NCBI GenBank assembly: GCA_017522345.1
Contig: JAFWZN010000068.1
Location: forward strand, 1-36,817
Direction: 5' to 3'
DNA length: 36,817 nt
Origin: Clostridia bacterium
GTDB taxonomy: Bacteria; Bacillota; Clostridia; Christensenellales; Aristaeellaceae
Positions 1 through 7,610 of the stretch are shown piece by piece. Position 1 is the stretch's first letter; every line of letters starts with the position of its first letter. The notes beneath the pieces were generated by a model. It did no database searches. It had not been told where the DNA came from and saw nothing but the letters and a program-made list of their open reading frames with translations. Both the position numbers and the translations under genes were made by a program.

Positions 1-95
1 CGCACTCCCTCTCCATTTTCAATCGATTTTGGCGGCATGTACTTAAAAATCGCGCGTTTTCACAAAGCGCAGCGACTGAAAACGCTTCCCCTTTC
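1..95. repeat. Left copy of 95-base hairpin-rich repeat
   Basis: This segment matches 36723-36817 at 92 of 95 positions; the only differences are bases 43-45 (TTA here, GGC there). It holds two stems: CGATTTT at 24-30 with AAAATCG at 46-52, and GCGTTTTCA at 54-62 with TGAAAACGC at 77-85. The three differences lie in the loop of the first stem. The copy begins inside the loop of a further 12-base-pair hairpin that is complete in the right copy, so the element continues beyond the window edge. Confidence 0.85.
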
Positions 96-172
96 CGATT
101 TTCGCCCGGAAATCCCGCAGGATTTCAGGAAATCGGCCCCTTCATCAAAAAAGGCACTTTTTTGATGACTTG

Positions 173-209
173 AACGGATCCGTCTTTCAAAAAGGCGAAT
201 CCGTTTTTT
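173..209 (+). terminator. Strong intrinsic terminator with no window gene upstream
   Basis: A 15-base-pair stem (173-187 with 191-205, one mismatch and one G-U pair), loop CAA, is followed by a T run. The T run is on the plus strand only, so it ends rightward transcription that must start left of or inside the hairpin-rich region. Confidence 0.8.
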
Positions 210-246
210 CTTTTCCCATCGAATTACCTCCATGCGCCGCCTGCAC

Positions 247-275
247 TTGAAGAAAACCAAAATCAATGATATACT
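247..275 (+). promoter_or_regulatory. Sigma-A promoter of the 362-3150 operon
   Basis: TTGAAG at 247-252 and TATACT at 270-275 are separated by exactly 17 bases. The predicted start, near 282, falls at the left arm of the inverted repeat at 281-314. Confidence 0.7.
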
Positions 276-280
276 GTATA

Positions 281-314
281 GGTCAATCGGTCTAATATTT
301 TTAAGCGATTGACC
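281..314. promoter_or_regulatory. Inverted repeat at transcription start (operator or 5' stem-loop)
   Basis: GGTCAATCG at 281-289 and CGATTGACC at 306-314 are perfect 9-base arms around 16 AT-rich bases. Imperfect symmetry continues outwards through ATGATATA on the left and TATATCAT on the right. The position at the predicted transcription start suits a repressor operator, or a 5' stem-loop in the mRNA leader. No matching regulator is identified in the window. Confidence 0.5.
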
Positions 315-361
315 ATATATATCATGAGAATCTCTATTTCTACATCCGGGAGGGATGCTCT

Positions 362-2374
362 ATGGCCATCCGGGAAAGCATTTTGAGGATGCGGCGCGAT
401 ATTAAAGCCTCCTATACGTCCGAAGACACCGAATCGTTTTGGGATCGGGCGTTTACAAAGCCTCTTGGGTATCTGTGGGCGAGACTTTTTATCCATCTCG
501 GCTGGACGCCCAACATGGTCACAATCCTTTCCATGGCAATCGGCTTTTCGGGCGGTCTTTTGTTTTATCCGAAAAGCGTCACAATCAATTTAATCGGCAT
601 GCTTCTGATCATCCTTGCGAACATCCTGGACTCCGCAGATGGTCAGATGGCCCGCTTAACCGGCGTTACTTCCACCATCGGCCGCATTCTCGACGCGCTT
701 TCAACCAGCATAGTGTACGCCGCCATATACATCGGCCTTTGTCTTCGCCTGATGAACAGCCCGATTCCCTTCGCGGGCGGGCGCGTATGGGGCGGCTGGA
801 TCTGGGCAATCGCGGTGGTTTGCGCATTTTTCGGACGCAAAAGACAATGCATGATGGCGGCTTACTACAGGAATATCCATTTGTATTTCCTGAAAAGCAG
901 GCACGCGATGAGTCTCGATTCCTCGCGCGAGATCGCTCGTCTTCGCGCCTCGCTTCCGAAAAAGGGCATGCGTTTTCAAAGGGCCTACCTGTTTACCTAT
1001 GGCATTTACACCTATATTCAGGAACTGACCACGCCAAATTTCCAGCGTCTGATAGCGGGCGTGAATCAGGCGGATGAAAAGTCATCCCAAAGCGCGCGCA
1101 GCGAATATCTTGAAAAAAGCAGAAAGTATATTCGTCTGACCAATATCCTTTCCTTTAGCGTCCGCTCATGTATTCTGTTTGTCTTAATCTTAATCGGCGC
1201 GCCGATTCTCATTTTCCCGATTGAGCTTTTCCTGTTCGGATTTCTCGCGGGGCATATGATCCGCAATTACGAAAGAATTTCCGGCGAGGTTCTGGAAAAT
1301 CATCGTCTGAGCGGCTATGAAACGCCGCCTGTAAAGCGCAAGCGCTACCCTGTCATTTTCTTCTCCATCGGCGTAGTCGGCATAATAGCGCTGCTTGCCA
1401 AGACGGATTTAAACAGTATCGACTGGTCAAACATTCTTTCCACAACCCACATATGGCTGCCCGCGCTGATTGCGCTGTGGGCGCTGATTTACCTTCTGCA
1501 CTGCTTCTCCTACATCGCCATTATGGGAAAAGACGCAGGAAAACTCCCCTTTTTACATCTGTTTAAGGTCGTTATCGCCGGTTTTGCCATTAATCACGTA
1601 ACGCCTGTAGGCATGATGGGCGGCGAACCCTATCGCATCATGGAGTTAAAGCCCTATATCGGTACGGAAAAGGCGACCGCGTCAACCCTCACCTTTACCA
1701 TCATGCATACCTTTTCGCACATTTTGTACTGGCTGACGGGCGCGGTCAGCTTCCTTTGCGTATACTTTTTCTCCGTGGGCGTGTTTCCGGCCATCGTGGC
1801 CGTCGTGCTTGCGCTTTTAGGCGGCCTTTTGTGCTTGATGTTTGTAAGAAGAGGGAAAAAGGGCTTTACACTTTCGGCGCTCACCGCTTTGTCGCGTATT
1901 CCGCTTCTGGGAAAAACCTTTTCCCGACTGATCGCCGAAAAGCGTGAAACGCTTGAAAGCATCGACCGCGAAATGAGCCTGTTTCGCACGCGCAAGCGAG
2001 ACTTTGTCATAACAGCTGCGATTGAATACCTGACGCGCATGCTGGAGCCCGCCGAGTTCTTGATTATCTTCCGCCTTATGGGCGTGGATATTTCCTATTT
2101 CGCCTGCGTGATCGCCCTCGCCTCGGCGTCCTTGCTCGGAAATCTCATGTTCTTTGTTCCCATGCAGGTGGGTTCCCGCGAAGCCGGATTTGCGCTTGCG
2201 CTTTCATGGAGCGGAATCGCCTCTCCCTTCGGCGTGACCGCCTCCCTCCTTGTTCGTTTGAGGGAAATCTTCTATGTCGCCGCAGGCGTTCTTGCGATGC
2301 TCATCAAGGGCTCGTCCGGGCGCGACGAAAACAGCGACGATACCACGCCGAAGCCCGAATCGGATATATCTTAG
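362..2374 (+). CDS. CDP-alcohol phosphatidyltransferase / LPG-synthase-type flippase fusion protein
   Basis: This is a 670-residue polytopic membrane protein made of two families. Residues about 35-300 are a CDP-alcohol phosphatidyltransferase domain, which normally joins a CDP-linked lipid to an alcohol head group. The signature D90-x2-D93-G94-x2-A97-R98-x8-G107-x3-D111 is present, but the fourth aspartate, the expected catalytic base, is T115. Residues about 335-655 match the transmembrane domain of lysylphosphatidylglycerol synthases (UPF0104), with GGEPYR near 420 and a late PMQVGSREAG segment. The start has the ribosome site GGGAGGG. It leads an operon with an RseC-like protein and thioredoxin. 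A role in making and moving a phospholipid is likely from the fusion, but the substrate is unknown and the altered active site makes transferase activity uncertain. Confidence 0.85.
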   Translation: MAIRESILRMRRDIKASYTSEDTESFWDRAFTKPLGYLWARLFIHLGWTPNMVTILSMAIGFSGGLLFYPKSVTINLIGMLLIILANILDSADGQMARLTGVTSTIGRILDALSTSIVYAAIYIGLCLRLMNSPIPFAGGRVWGGWIWAIAVVCAFFGRKRQCMMAAYYRNIHLYFLKSRHAMSLDSSREIARLRASLPKKGMRFQRAYLFTYGIYTYIQELTTPNFQRLIAGVNQADEKSSQSARSEYLEKSRKYIRLTNILSFSVRSCILFVLILIGAPILIFPIELFLFGFLAGHMIRNYERISGEVLENHRLSGYETPPVKRKRYPVIFFSIGVVGIIALLAKTDLNSIDWSNILSTTHIWLPALIALWALIYLLHCFSYIAIMGKDAGKLPFLHLFKVVIAGFAINHVTPVGMMGGEPYRIMELKPYIGTEKATASTLTFTIMHTFSHILYWLTGAVSFLCVYFFSVGVFPAIVAVVLALLGGLLCLMFVRRGKKGFTLSALTALSRIPLLGKTFSRLIAEKRETLESIDREMSLFRTRKRDFVITAAIEYLTRMLEPAEFLIIFRLMGVDISYFACVIALASASLLGNLMFFVPMQVGSREAGFALALSWSGIASPFGVTASLLVRLREIFYVAAGVLAMLIKGSSGRDENSDDTTPKPESDIS

Positions 2375-2427
2375 AACATCGCCCCCATCGACCATGAGAG
2401 CGCTCAAACAGCGCCAAAGGAGCAAGC

Positions 2428-2826
2428 ATGAAGCGTGAAGCAACCGTCGTCCTTCACAAAGGAAAACTCTGCGCAATGATCGAACGCCCGGAAGCCTGCG
2501 GCGATTGCCGCGCATGCGATTTCGGCAGAAAAGAAAAGATGCATTATCCGCTTTCCGAAGGAAACTATAAGGAGGGCGATAAGGTATTGATCGAAATCAG
2601 CGACCGTGCGCTCGGACGCGCCACGCTGATCGCCTATGGACTTCCTCTTTTGAGCATGCTTTTGGGTCTTACCCTTGGCGCAGTTCTTTTTAAAGCCGAA
2701 TGGGCGCAGGCGTTAAGCGCGCTTTCGGCGCTTCTTGCCGGCTGGCTCATTATCCGCGCAACCGAAAAAAAGCGCGGCAGGAATCAGATTTACACCTGCC
2801 GCGCCCAGAAAATGAATCCCAAATAG
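2428..2826 (+). CDS. RseC/MucC-like (SoxR-reducing system) membrane protein
   Basis: The 132-residue protein has an N-terminal cytoplasmic region with C15, C24, C27 and C30, the last three as C-x2-C-x2-C, followed by two transmembrane helices (about 70-90 and 94-108) and a basic C-terminal tail. This layout is that of the RseC/MucC family, whose members act with the Rnf electron-transport complex in reducing the SoxR iron-sulfur cluster in proteobacteria. No rnf or soxR gene is in the window, so its partner here is unknown. AAAGGAG lies 5 bases upstream of the ATG. Adjacency to thioredoxin, 12 bases downstream, suits a thiol or redox role. Confidence 0.75.
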   Translation: MKREATVVLHKGKLCAMIERPEACGDCRACDFGRKEKMHYPLSEGNYKEGDKVLIEISDRALGRATLIAYGLPLLSMLLGLTLGAVLFKAEWAQALSALSALLAGWLIIRATEKKRGRNQIYTCRAQKMNPK

Positions 2827-2838
2827 GAGGAGAAATTT

Positions 2839-3150
2839 ATGCTTCAGTTTACCCAGGAATCCATGAAGGAGGAAAATCTGTCCGGCCTCGTGCTCGTCGA
2901 CTTCTGGGCGCCGTGGTGCGGCCCGTGCCGCATGGCTGCCCCGATTTTGGAAGCCTTAAGCGAAGAATACGAAGGAAAAGTCACCTTCGGCAAATTGAAC
3001 ATCGACGATTATCCCGAAATCGCCGTATCCTTGGGCGTTATGAGCATTCCCACCCTCATCCTCTTTAAGGACGGAAAAGAAATCGACCGAATCATCGGCA
3101 TGATGGGAAAACCCGCGTTCAAAGCAATGGTGGATAGGCATCTGGTCTGA
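2839..3150 (+). CDS. trxA: Thioredoxin
   Basis: This 103-residue protein is a standard thioredoxin, the cytoplasmic dithiol carrier that reduces protein disulfides. It has the W26-C27-G28-P29-C30 active site, the preceding DFWAPW strand, the cis-proline P71 in SIPT and a C-terminal helix. Length is typical. AGGAGG lies 9 bases before the ATG. It is the last gene of the operon starting at 362 and is followed by a bidirectional terminator. Confidence 0.96.
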   Translation: MLQFTQESMKEENLSGLVLVDFWAPWCGPCRMAAPILEALSEEYEGKVTFGKLNIDDYPEIAVSLGVMSIPTLILFKDGKEIDRIIGMMGKPAFKAMVDRHLV

Positions 3151-3194
3151 CGACAGGGTGTTTTGAACGATATATTTTCCGCGCAATATCACGC

Positions 3195-3233
3195 TATAAA
3201 AAAATCCCGGAAATTCTCCGGGATTTTTTTATA
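3195..3233. terminator. Bidirectional intrinsic terminator
   Basis: Perfect 16-base arms (3195-3210 and 3218-3233) with loop AAATTCT carry A and T runs at their ends, so it serves both the thioredoxin operon and the converging hydrogenase operon. It overlaps the stop codon of the DprA-like gene. Confidence 0.9.
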
Positions 3234-4185
3234 GAAAGCTCAATTGCTCAGCATTCGCCATGCGCCAGTTCTGCGCATACTTTGCAAAATCCATTTTTTC
3301 AAAATCGGGTACCGGCGTAACGCCGCGGGAAATTACAATGCGGTTTCCAAGCGGCGTCGGCGTATCAAAGGCATACATCCAGTCGCAGAGCTTTCTTCGG
3401 ACGGCGTCGCTTTCGCCGCGCTTTGAATCGGTCGTGGCAATAAAGGAAGCCAGCGCCATCGAATAGACAATGCGGTTTCGGTTGACCGCGTGCACACTCG
3501 TATAGGGCGCGTCCGGATGGACAAGCGAAACAAGCAGCGCCTGACCGCGCAGCTGGGCTTCGATATACATGTCCTCCTCCTTCTTCCGGGCAAGATCGCC
3601 CGCCAGAACGCTTATGACGTTTACGCCGCATTCAAACGCTTCCTTTTCCGCAACGCGGCACGCGCCGGGCTCGGAGGATGTAATCAGACCAAAGCCCTCG
3701 TCCTTCAGACTTCTGACCAGCATTCTGACGCCTTTTTCGCAAGCGGGCGTCATTTTAACGCCGGAAATGCCCAAAAGCGCTACCATCGGCTGATTCAGAA
3801 GCTCGACATTGCCCGACACATACATGGCTGTCGGTGCGTCCGACAAAAGGCGCTCGGCGAGCCTTGACGGATACTCCTCATCCATTGCCGTCAGAATTTC
3901 AATGTTCTGATCGTAAAAACGCTCCATTGCGTACGAAAGAGGCATAGTGCGGGACAGCAGCATACAGATGCGGTACGCCTCCTGCTCGGGCATATTCAGT
4001 TTCGTCATCACGGCGGAAATATCCATGCCGATGAGGCTGCCGATCGCGCCCAAACCCGCCTCCTCCACGCGCTTTGTGAGCTGTATAAATTCAGCGCCGG
4101 TCAGCGGACGGACAAGTTCCTCCTTGTCCGCCGTCAAAGGGAGGGTTAATAGCATTGCGGTAAAGGCATTGTCATTGTGCTGCAT
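3229..4185 (-). CDS. DprA/Smf-like Rossmann-fold protein, divergent
   Basis: The 318-residue protein follows the plan of DprA, the single-strand-DNA-binding recombination mediator: an N-terminal helical region, a YPSRL-x-DAPTAMYVSG strand leading into the Rossmann fold, VALLGISG where DprA has VG(S/T)R, EPGACRVAEKEA where DprA has its G-x-D-x2-AH segment, and NRNRIVYSMA matching the RNRI motif. The GSR arginine and the G-x-D aspartate are absent. It therefore may be a repurposed paralogue binding another ligand. It is the last gene of the hydrogenase operon. GAGGTG lies upstream of the ATG. Confidence 0.65.
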   Translation of the reverse strand: MQHNDNAFTAMLLTLPLTADKEELVRPLTGAEFIQLTKRVEEAGLGAIGSLIGMDISAVMTKLNMPEQEAYRICMLLSRTMPLSYAMERFYDQNIEILTAMDEEYPSRLAERLLSDAPTAMYVSGNVELLNQPMVALLGISGVKMTPACEKGVRMLVRSLKDEGFGLITSSEPGACRVAEKEAFECGVNVISVLAGDLARKKEEDMYIEAQLRGQALLVSLVHPDAPYTSVHAVNRNRIVYSMALASFIATTDSKRGESDAVRRKLCDWMYAFDTPTPLGNRIVISRGVTPVPDFEKMDFAKYAQNWRMANAEQLSFL

Positions 4186-4205
4186 GCGTCACCTCGAAGA
4201 AAATT

Positions 4206-4904
4206 TCATTTGGAAAGAATATACTCAAAAAAGCCGTCTGGCGAACATTCGGGCAAATCCAGAAACTCGGTCGCCTCGAAAATATCCTCCAGATAATGCG
4301 CATCAGACGAATGCAGATGCTTTAATTTCGGCATGCCCTTGTGCGGAAGCGGAAAGCCAACCTTGACCTCGAGGGCGGAAAACGCCGTCGTCGGCGGGAT
4401 GAATCCGAGCACGTTTAATATGCCGGTCGAGCCGCGATTGATGTGCGCAGGCACGGAAAGCGCGCCGCGCCTATGAAGCTCTTCCGCGAGATCGTCAATC
4501 GAAAGATCGAGCGCGTTAATCAGAAGCTTGTCGATTTCTCCCGTGATTTCGTCGTCCTCGTTCATAATCGCCTGCTGTCCGAAAACGGACGGCTTATTTT
4601 TAATCGGCGGAAGGTAATTGTAAATATAGTCGGAAAAATCGAGCGCCTCCTGAACGGTTCTGAAATACGCGAGCATGTGAACTTCCTCGCGCGTATTCAG
4701 CTCGATCGCCGGAAGCAGCATTAGGCCGATTTCGTCCGCCACGCGCTTGATCGCAGGAAGCTGCCGGGCAGTATTATGATCCGCGCAGGCGATCATGTCA
4801 AGCCCTTTTATTTTCGCCATGTTCGCCATGTTGTTGGGCGTCATATCCATATCTCCGCACGGAGACAGGCATGAGTGCATGTGAAGGTCAACGGCGCACT
4901 TCAT
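4206..4904 (-). CDS. PHP-domain metal-dependent phosphoesterase
   Basis: This 232-residue protein is a PHP-domain hydrolase. Metal ligands visible are D6-x-H8-x-H10 near the N terminus, ADH at 41-43, E68, H76, a later PAH and a SDAH close to the C terminus. PHP proteins of this small stand-alone type cleave phosphomonoesters or diesters, but the substrate here is unknown. The gene follows the second DRTGG gene by 3 bases. PHP genes recur beside HydS-type hydrogenases in Clostridia, which suggests a role in passing on or ending a signal; that is inference. Confidence 0.85.
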   Translation of the reverse strand: MKCAVDLHMHSCLSPCGDMDMTPNNMANMAKIKGLDMIACADHNTARQLPAIKRVADEIGLMLLPAIELNTREEVHMLAYFRTVQEALDFSDYIYNYLPPIKNKPSVFGQQAIMNEDDEITGEIDKLLINALDLSIDDLAEELHRRGALSVPAHINRGSTGILNVLGFIPPTTAFSALEVKVGFPLPHKGMPKLKHLHSSDAHYLEDIFEATEFLDLPECSPDGFFEYILSK

Positions 4905-4907
4905 GTT

Positions 4908-5249
4908 TTACATAGCTCCAATGCCTTGGTCATGCATGCGTCCGCTGATTTCATAGGCGGTCAGGGGCGAAGCCAGAATGCAGATACCCTCTTCGTCCGC
5001 CTTTTCAACCACGTCGTTTTCGACCTTGATGCCCTCGGGAATGATGACGCAGGCCATATCATGAAGCGTTGCGACAGCAATCACGTTCATGTGGGTCTGA
5101 ACGGTAATCCACGCCATTCCCTCGCGTCCGTGCGCCATGACCCAGCTTAAAAGGTCGCAGGTATAGCCGCTGGAAACCTCTCTGCTCGTATCGGCTTCCT
5201 TGGTGAGAATGGATGCTTCGATTTTTTCGGAAAGCGATAAAATATTCAT
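4908..5249 (-). CDS. DRTGG-domain protein (second copy)
   Basis: This 113-residue protein consists of one DRTGG-type domain, named after a motif first seen near CBS and HPr-kinase domains and thought to bind a ligand or another protein. Key stretches are the N-terminal EVSSGYTCDLLSWVM, the central TVQTHMNVIAVA and the alternating helix and strand pattern GICILASPLTAYEISG. Biochemical function is not established. It is a paralogue of the product of 7052-7402 in the same operon. AGGGGAG precedes the ATG. Confidence 0.75.
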   Translation of the reverse strand: MNILSLSEKIEASILTKEADTSREVSSGYTCDLLSWVMAHGREGMAWITVQTHMNVIAVATLHDMACVIIPEGIKVENDVVEKADEEGICILASPLTAYEISGRMHDQGIGAM

Positions 5250-5264
5250 AATAAATTTCTCCCC

Positions 5265-6596
5265 TTATGTGTTCTTTTCGCGCGTAAGCTCGCTGATTTC
5301 AACCATCTGACGGGCCATCAGCGTAATCTGCTCTTTCAAAAGGAACAGGCAGTCCATTTCCTTTGCATAGCCGCCTACGATATCCTCGGCCAGCGCCTGA
5401 CAGGTGGGCGAGCCGCAGGAGCCGCAGTCAAGACCCGGAAGCTTCTTTCGGATTTCCTCGATTTTGTCCATCTTTTTCAAGGCTTCGGTGAAATCGGCGT
5501 CCAGTTTCAGCGTTTCCATGGGCTCAATGGGCTTGTCAAGGCGCATCTCGTCGCCCAAAGCCTCGAGCTCGTCCAACGAAACCGCCTTGTCAATGGACAC
5601 CTTTGGAAGCTCGCTTACGAGCTTTCGGATGCGGTTTCTTGCGATAAACACGTTTTCAAACGCGATGGGGCCGCCGACGCAGCCGCCGTCGCAGGCCAGA
5701 CCTTCGAAGTATTTAAGATCGGGCAGGCGGTCGTTTTCGATGGCTTCCAGTACGCGGTTCACATTGTCAATGCCGTCCACCGCCAGCGCGTCCTCCTCGC
5801 CGATGGCAAGGCTTTCGCCTCCGGATCGCGCCCAGCCGATGCCAAGCGCCGTTCCTCTGTTCTGGCTGTTGAAAACGTAATCCGCATCGTCGCCCTGATC
5901 TCGGCGAATCTGGTTGGACAAAAGGCCGTAAATTTCCATCATGGAAATCACGCCGTCCACCGCGCTTTTTTCATGTCCGATGGGCAGCCTTACCGCCGTG
6001 GCCTTTGCGGGACAGGGCGTAATAAAGAAGCAGCCAACCTCCTCGGGGCGAACGGAGTGCTTTTTGCAGAACTCGCGGCGCGCCATCGAAGCCGCGATTT
6101 CCATGGGCGAACGGATATCTACGATGTTGTCAATCAGCTCCGGAAAGCGAATCTGAATGAGTCTTACCACAGCAGGGCAAGCGGAGGAAATCAAAGGCTG
6201 CGGACAATCCGGCTCCGTCAATTTCTCCATCACGGCGCGCGAAACAATGTCCGCGCCGCGGGCAACGTCGAACACCTCGTTAAAGCCCATGCGCATAAGC
6301 CCTCTGGGAACCGCCGAAATATCTTTAAGATTCTTAAACTGGCCGTACAGCGTCGGCGCGGGCAGCGCAATTTTATACTTGAAACGATTGATGGAGGACA
6401 AAGGATCGGTAACGGCAACCTTGGCATGGTGCTCGCATACCCGAATACAGGCGCCGCAGTCGATGCAAAGCTCGTCTACAATCCGCGCGCGCCCCGCTCT
6501 TATGCGGATGGCCTCCGTCGGACAGCGCTTCAGGCAGTTGGTGCAGCCGACGCACTTTCCCTTATCCAGCTTTACGGAGTGAAGCTCTTTTGCCAT
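5265..6596 (-). CDS. Sensory-type (group C-like) [FeFe] hydrogenase
   Basis: The 443-residue protein starts with two 4Fe-4S ferredoxin motifs (C15, C18, C21, C25 and C44, C47, C50, C54). The H-cluster domain follows, with ligands C140 in SSACP, C195 in TPCPAK, and C302 and C306 in EGLACDGGC. The proton-relay cysteine of TSCCP is alanine (A139) and the glutamate after the TPC motif is missing, changes reported for slow, sensor-like HydS enzymes. An extra Fe4S domain lies at C391, C394, C399 and C416. No PAS domain or NADH-coupling subunit is present. Its neighbours (ATPase, DRTGG, PHP) point to redox or hydrogen sensing rather than bulk hydrogen production. It starts right after the ATPase stop codon. 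Confidence 0.88.
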   Translation of the reverse strand: MAKELHSVKLDKGKCVGCTNCLKRCPTEAIRIRAGRARIVDELCIDCGACIRVCEHHAKVAVTDPLSSINRFKYKIALPAPTLYGQFKNLKDISAVPRGLMRMGFNEVFDVARGADIVSRAVMEKLTEPDCPQPLISSACPAVVRLIQIRFPELIDNIVDIRSPMEIAASMARREFCKKHSVRPEEVGCFFITPCPAKATAVRLPIGHEKSAVDGVISMMEIYGLLSNQIRRDQGDDADYVFNSQNRGTALGIGWARSGGESLAIGEEDALAVDGIDNVNRVLEAIENDRLPDLKYFEGLACDGGCVGGPIAFENVFIARNRIRKLVSELPKVSIDKAVSLDELEALGDEMRLDKPIEPMETLKLDADFTEALKKMDKIEEIRKKLPGLDCGSCGSPTCQALAEDIVGGYAKEMDCLFLLKEQITLMARQMVEISELTREKNT

Positions 6597-7046
6597 TTAA
6601 ACCGCTCCTTCCGTCTTTTGCGCATCCGTCAGGCGGAAAACCATTTCGATGCGCGTGCCAACTCCTACCTTTGATTCAATACTAAAGCCGTCGGCATTTC
6701 TCGCCATATTGGCAAGACCCATACCGGCGCCAAAGCCCATCATGCGAACGTCCTCGGAGGCCGTTGAATAGCCTTCGCTCATCGCAAGATCGATATCGGG
6801 AATGCCGGGGCCAACGTCTTCGCTCGTCAGCGTGACGTCCTGCGCGCCCACGGTCAAAATGAGCTTGCCGCCCATGGAATGAATAACAAGATTGATCTCC
6901 GCTTCATAGCAGGCGATCGACAGTCTGCGCACAACGCTGCTGTTTACGCCAAGCTTCTTTAAAAGACGCTTAATCGTAGCGGAGGCCTCGCCGGCTGTGG
7001 TGAAATCCATCGCCACAACGTCGAATTCTTCTCGCAGTACGTGCAT
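6597..7046 (-). CDS. GHKL ATPase of anti-sigma-factor (RsbW/SpoIIAB) type
   Basis: This 149-residue protein is a stand-alone HATPase_c domain. It shows the N box (EAEINLVIHS), the G1 box (EDVGPGIPDIDLAM) and the G2 box (GFGAGMGLANMA). Proteins of this size are serine kinases acting on anti-anti-sigma factors, or bare histidine-kinase catalytic domains. No partner anti-anti-sigma protein is seen nearby. In this operon it is probably the output partner of the hydrogenase. AAAGG lies 9 bases upstream of the ATG, within the end of the first DRTGG gene. Confidence 0.82.
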   Translation of the reverse strand: MHVLREEFDVVAMDFTTAGEASATIKRLLKKLGVNSSVVRRLSIACYEAEINLVIHSMGGKLILTVGAQDVTLTSEDVGPGIPDIDLAMSEGYSTASEDVRMMGFGAGMGLANMARNADGFSIESKVGVGTRIEMVFRLTDAQKTEGAV

Positions 7047-7051
7047 TGATC

Positions 7052-7402
7052 TCAGCCTTTCACATTGTTGTTAAGTCCGTTCATAAACAGAATTCCGCTG
7101 GCATTGTACAGCGTATGATCCGTTGAAAGAACGGAGATGCCGCATTCGCGCGCAAGCTCCAGCGCTTCCTCTGCAGGCTGCTTGCCTCTTACAAAAACCA
7201 CCATTCGGATGTCAAGCATATCCGCCGTGCGCATGACCTGGGGATTGACAAGACCGGTCAGAAGCACCATGTGCTCCTTGGGAAATGCCAGAACATCGCT
7301 CATCATATCGCTTGAACAAGCCGACTGAACCTCAAGCTCCGGATTCTCTTCACCCGTGAGCCCTCTGGCATTTAAGATCGCCTGAATCTCCTTGAGTTTC
7401 AT
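7052..7402 (-). CDS. DRTGG-domain protein (first copy)
   Basis: The 116-residue protein begins MKLKEIQAIL and has a single DRTGG-type domain, with SACSSDMMSDVLAF, MVLLTGLVNPQVMRTADML and a C-terminal GISVLSTDHTLYNASGILF. It opens the hydrogenase operon, 35 bases after the predicted transcription start. Function is unknown; regulatory ligand binding is a reasonable guess. AAAGGCGG provides the ribosome site. Confidence 0.75.
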   Translation of the reverse strand: MKLKEIQAILNARGLTGEENPELEVQSACSSDMMSDVLAFPKEHMVLLTGLVNPQVMRTADMLDIRMVVFVRGKQPAEEALELARECGISVLSTDHTLYNASGILFMNGLNNNVKG

Positions 7403-7444
7403 GTGTAAAACCGCCTTTCCGGTGGTAAAATTTCAAACATCTTT

Positions 7445-7473
7445 ATTATAACGTATAATACTTAAAATTTCAA
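7445..7473 (-). promoter_or_regulatory. Promoter of the hydrogenase operon
   Basis: On the minus strand TTGAAA (7473-7468) and a perfect TATAAT (7450-7445) are 17 bases apart. Transcription would start near 7438 and read six genes to 3229. Confidence 0.8.
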
Positions 7474-7528
7474 TCGTCAGTTTCGTACAATTCGCCGGGT
7501 ACGTTTCATTTAATCGCAAAATATCGTG

Positions 7529-7557
7529 TTGTATTTCTCCTGCTTTTATGATACTAT
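7529..7557 (+). promoter_or_regulatory. Probable alr promoter
   Basis: TTGTAT at 7529-7534 and TACTAT at 7552-7557 have a 17-base spacer. It lies in the divergent region opposite the hydrogenase operon and supports the later alr start at 7611. Confidence 0.5.
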
Positions 7558-7610
7558 TACCTCAGTCCGGCGCAACGGCCGCAATATTTCACATCAAAGG
7601 ATCTGATCAT

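Larger units (their letters stand above)
1..361. other. Non-coding, hairpin-dense region before first gene
   Basis: I see no credible gene here; the short minus-strand frames run through hairpins. After the repeat come a nested stem (95-101 with 130-136 enclosing 109-115 with 120-126), a perfect 10-base-pair hairpin (143-152 with 158-167) and a strong plus-strand terminator (173-209). A promoter and a large inverted repeat follow from 247. The order suggests the 3' end of a plus-strand transcript entering from the left, either an untranslated tail or a structured small RNA. That is inference. Confidence 0.6.

Noticed and set aside
60..266. Minus-strand 68-codon frame in the left hairpin region
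   Set aside because: It runs through the repeat, the 10-base-pair hairpin and the terminator, and its composition looks non-coding. A repeat-encoded peptide cannot be fully excluded.
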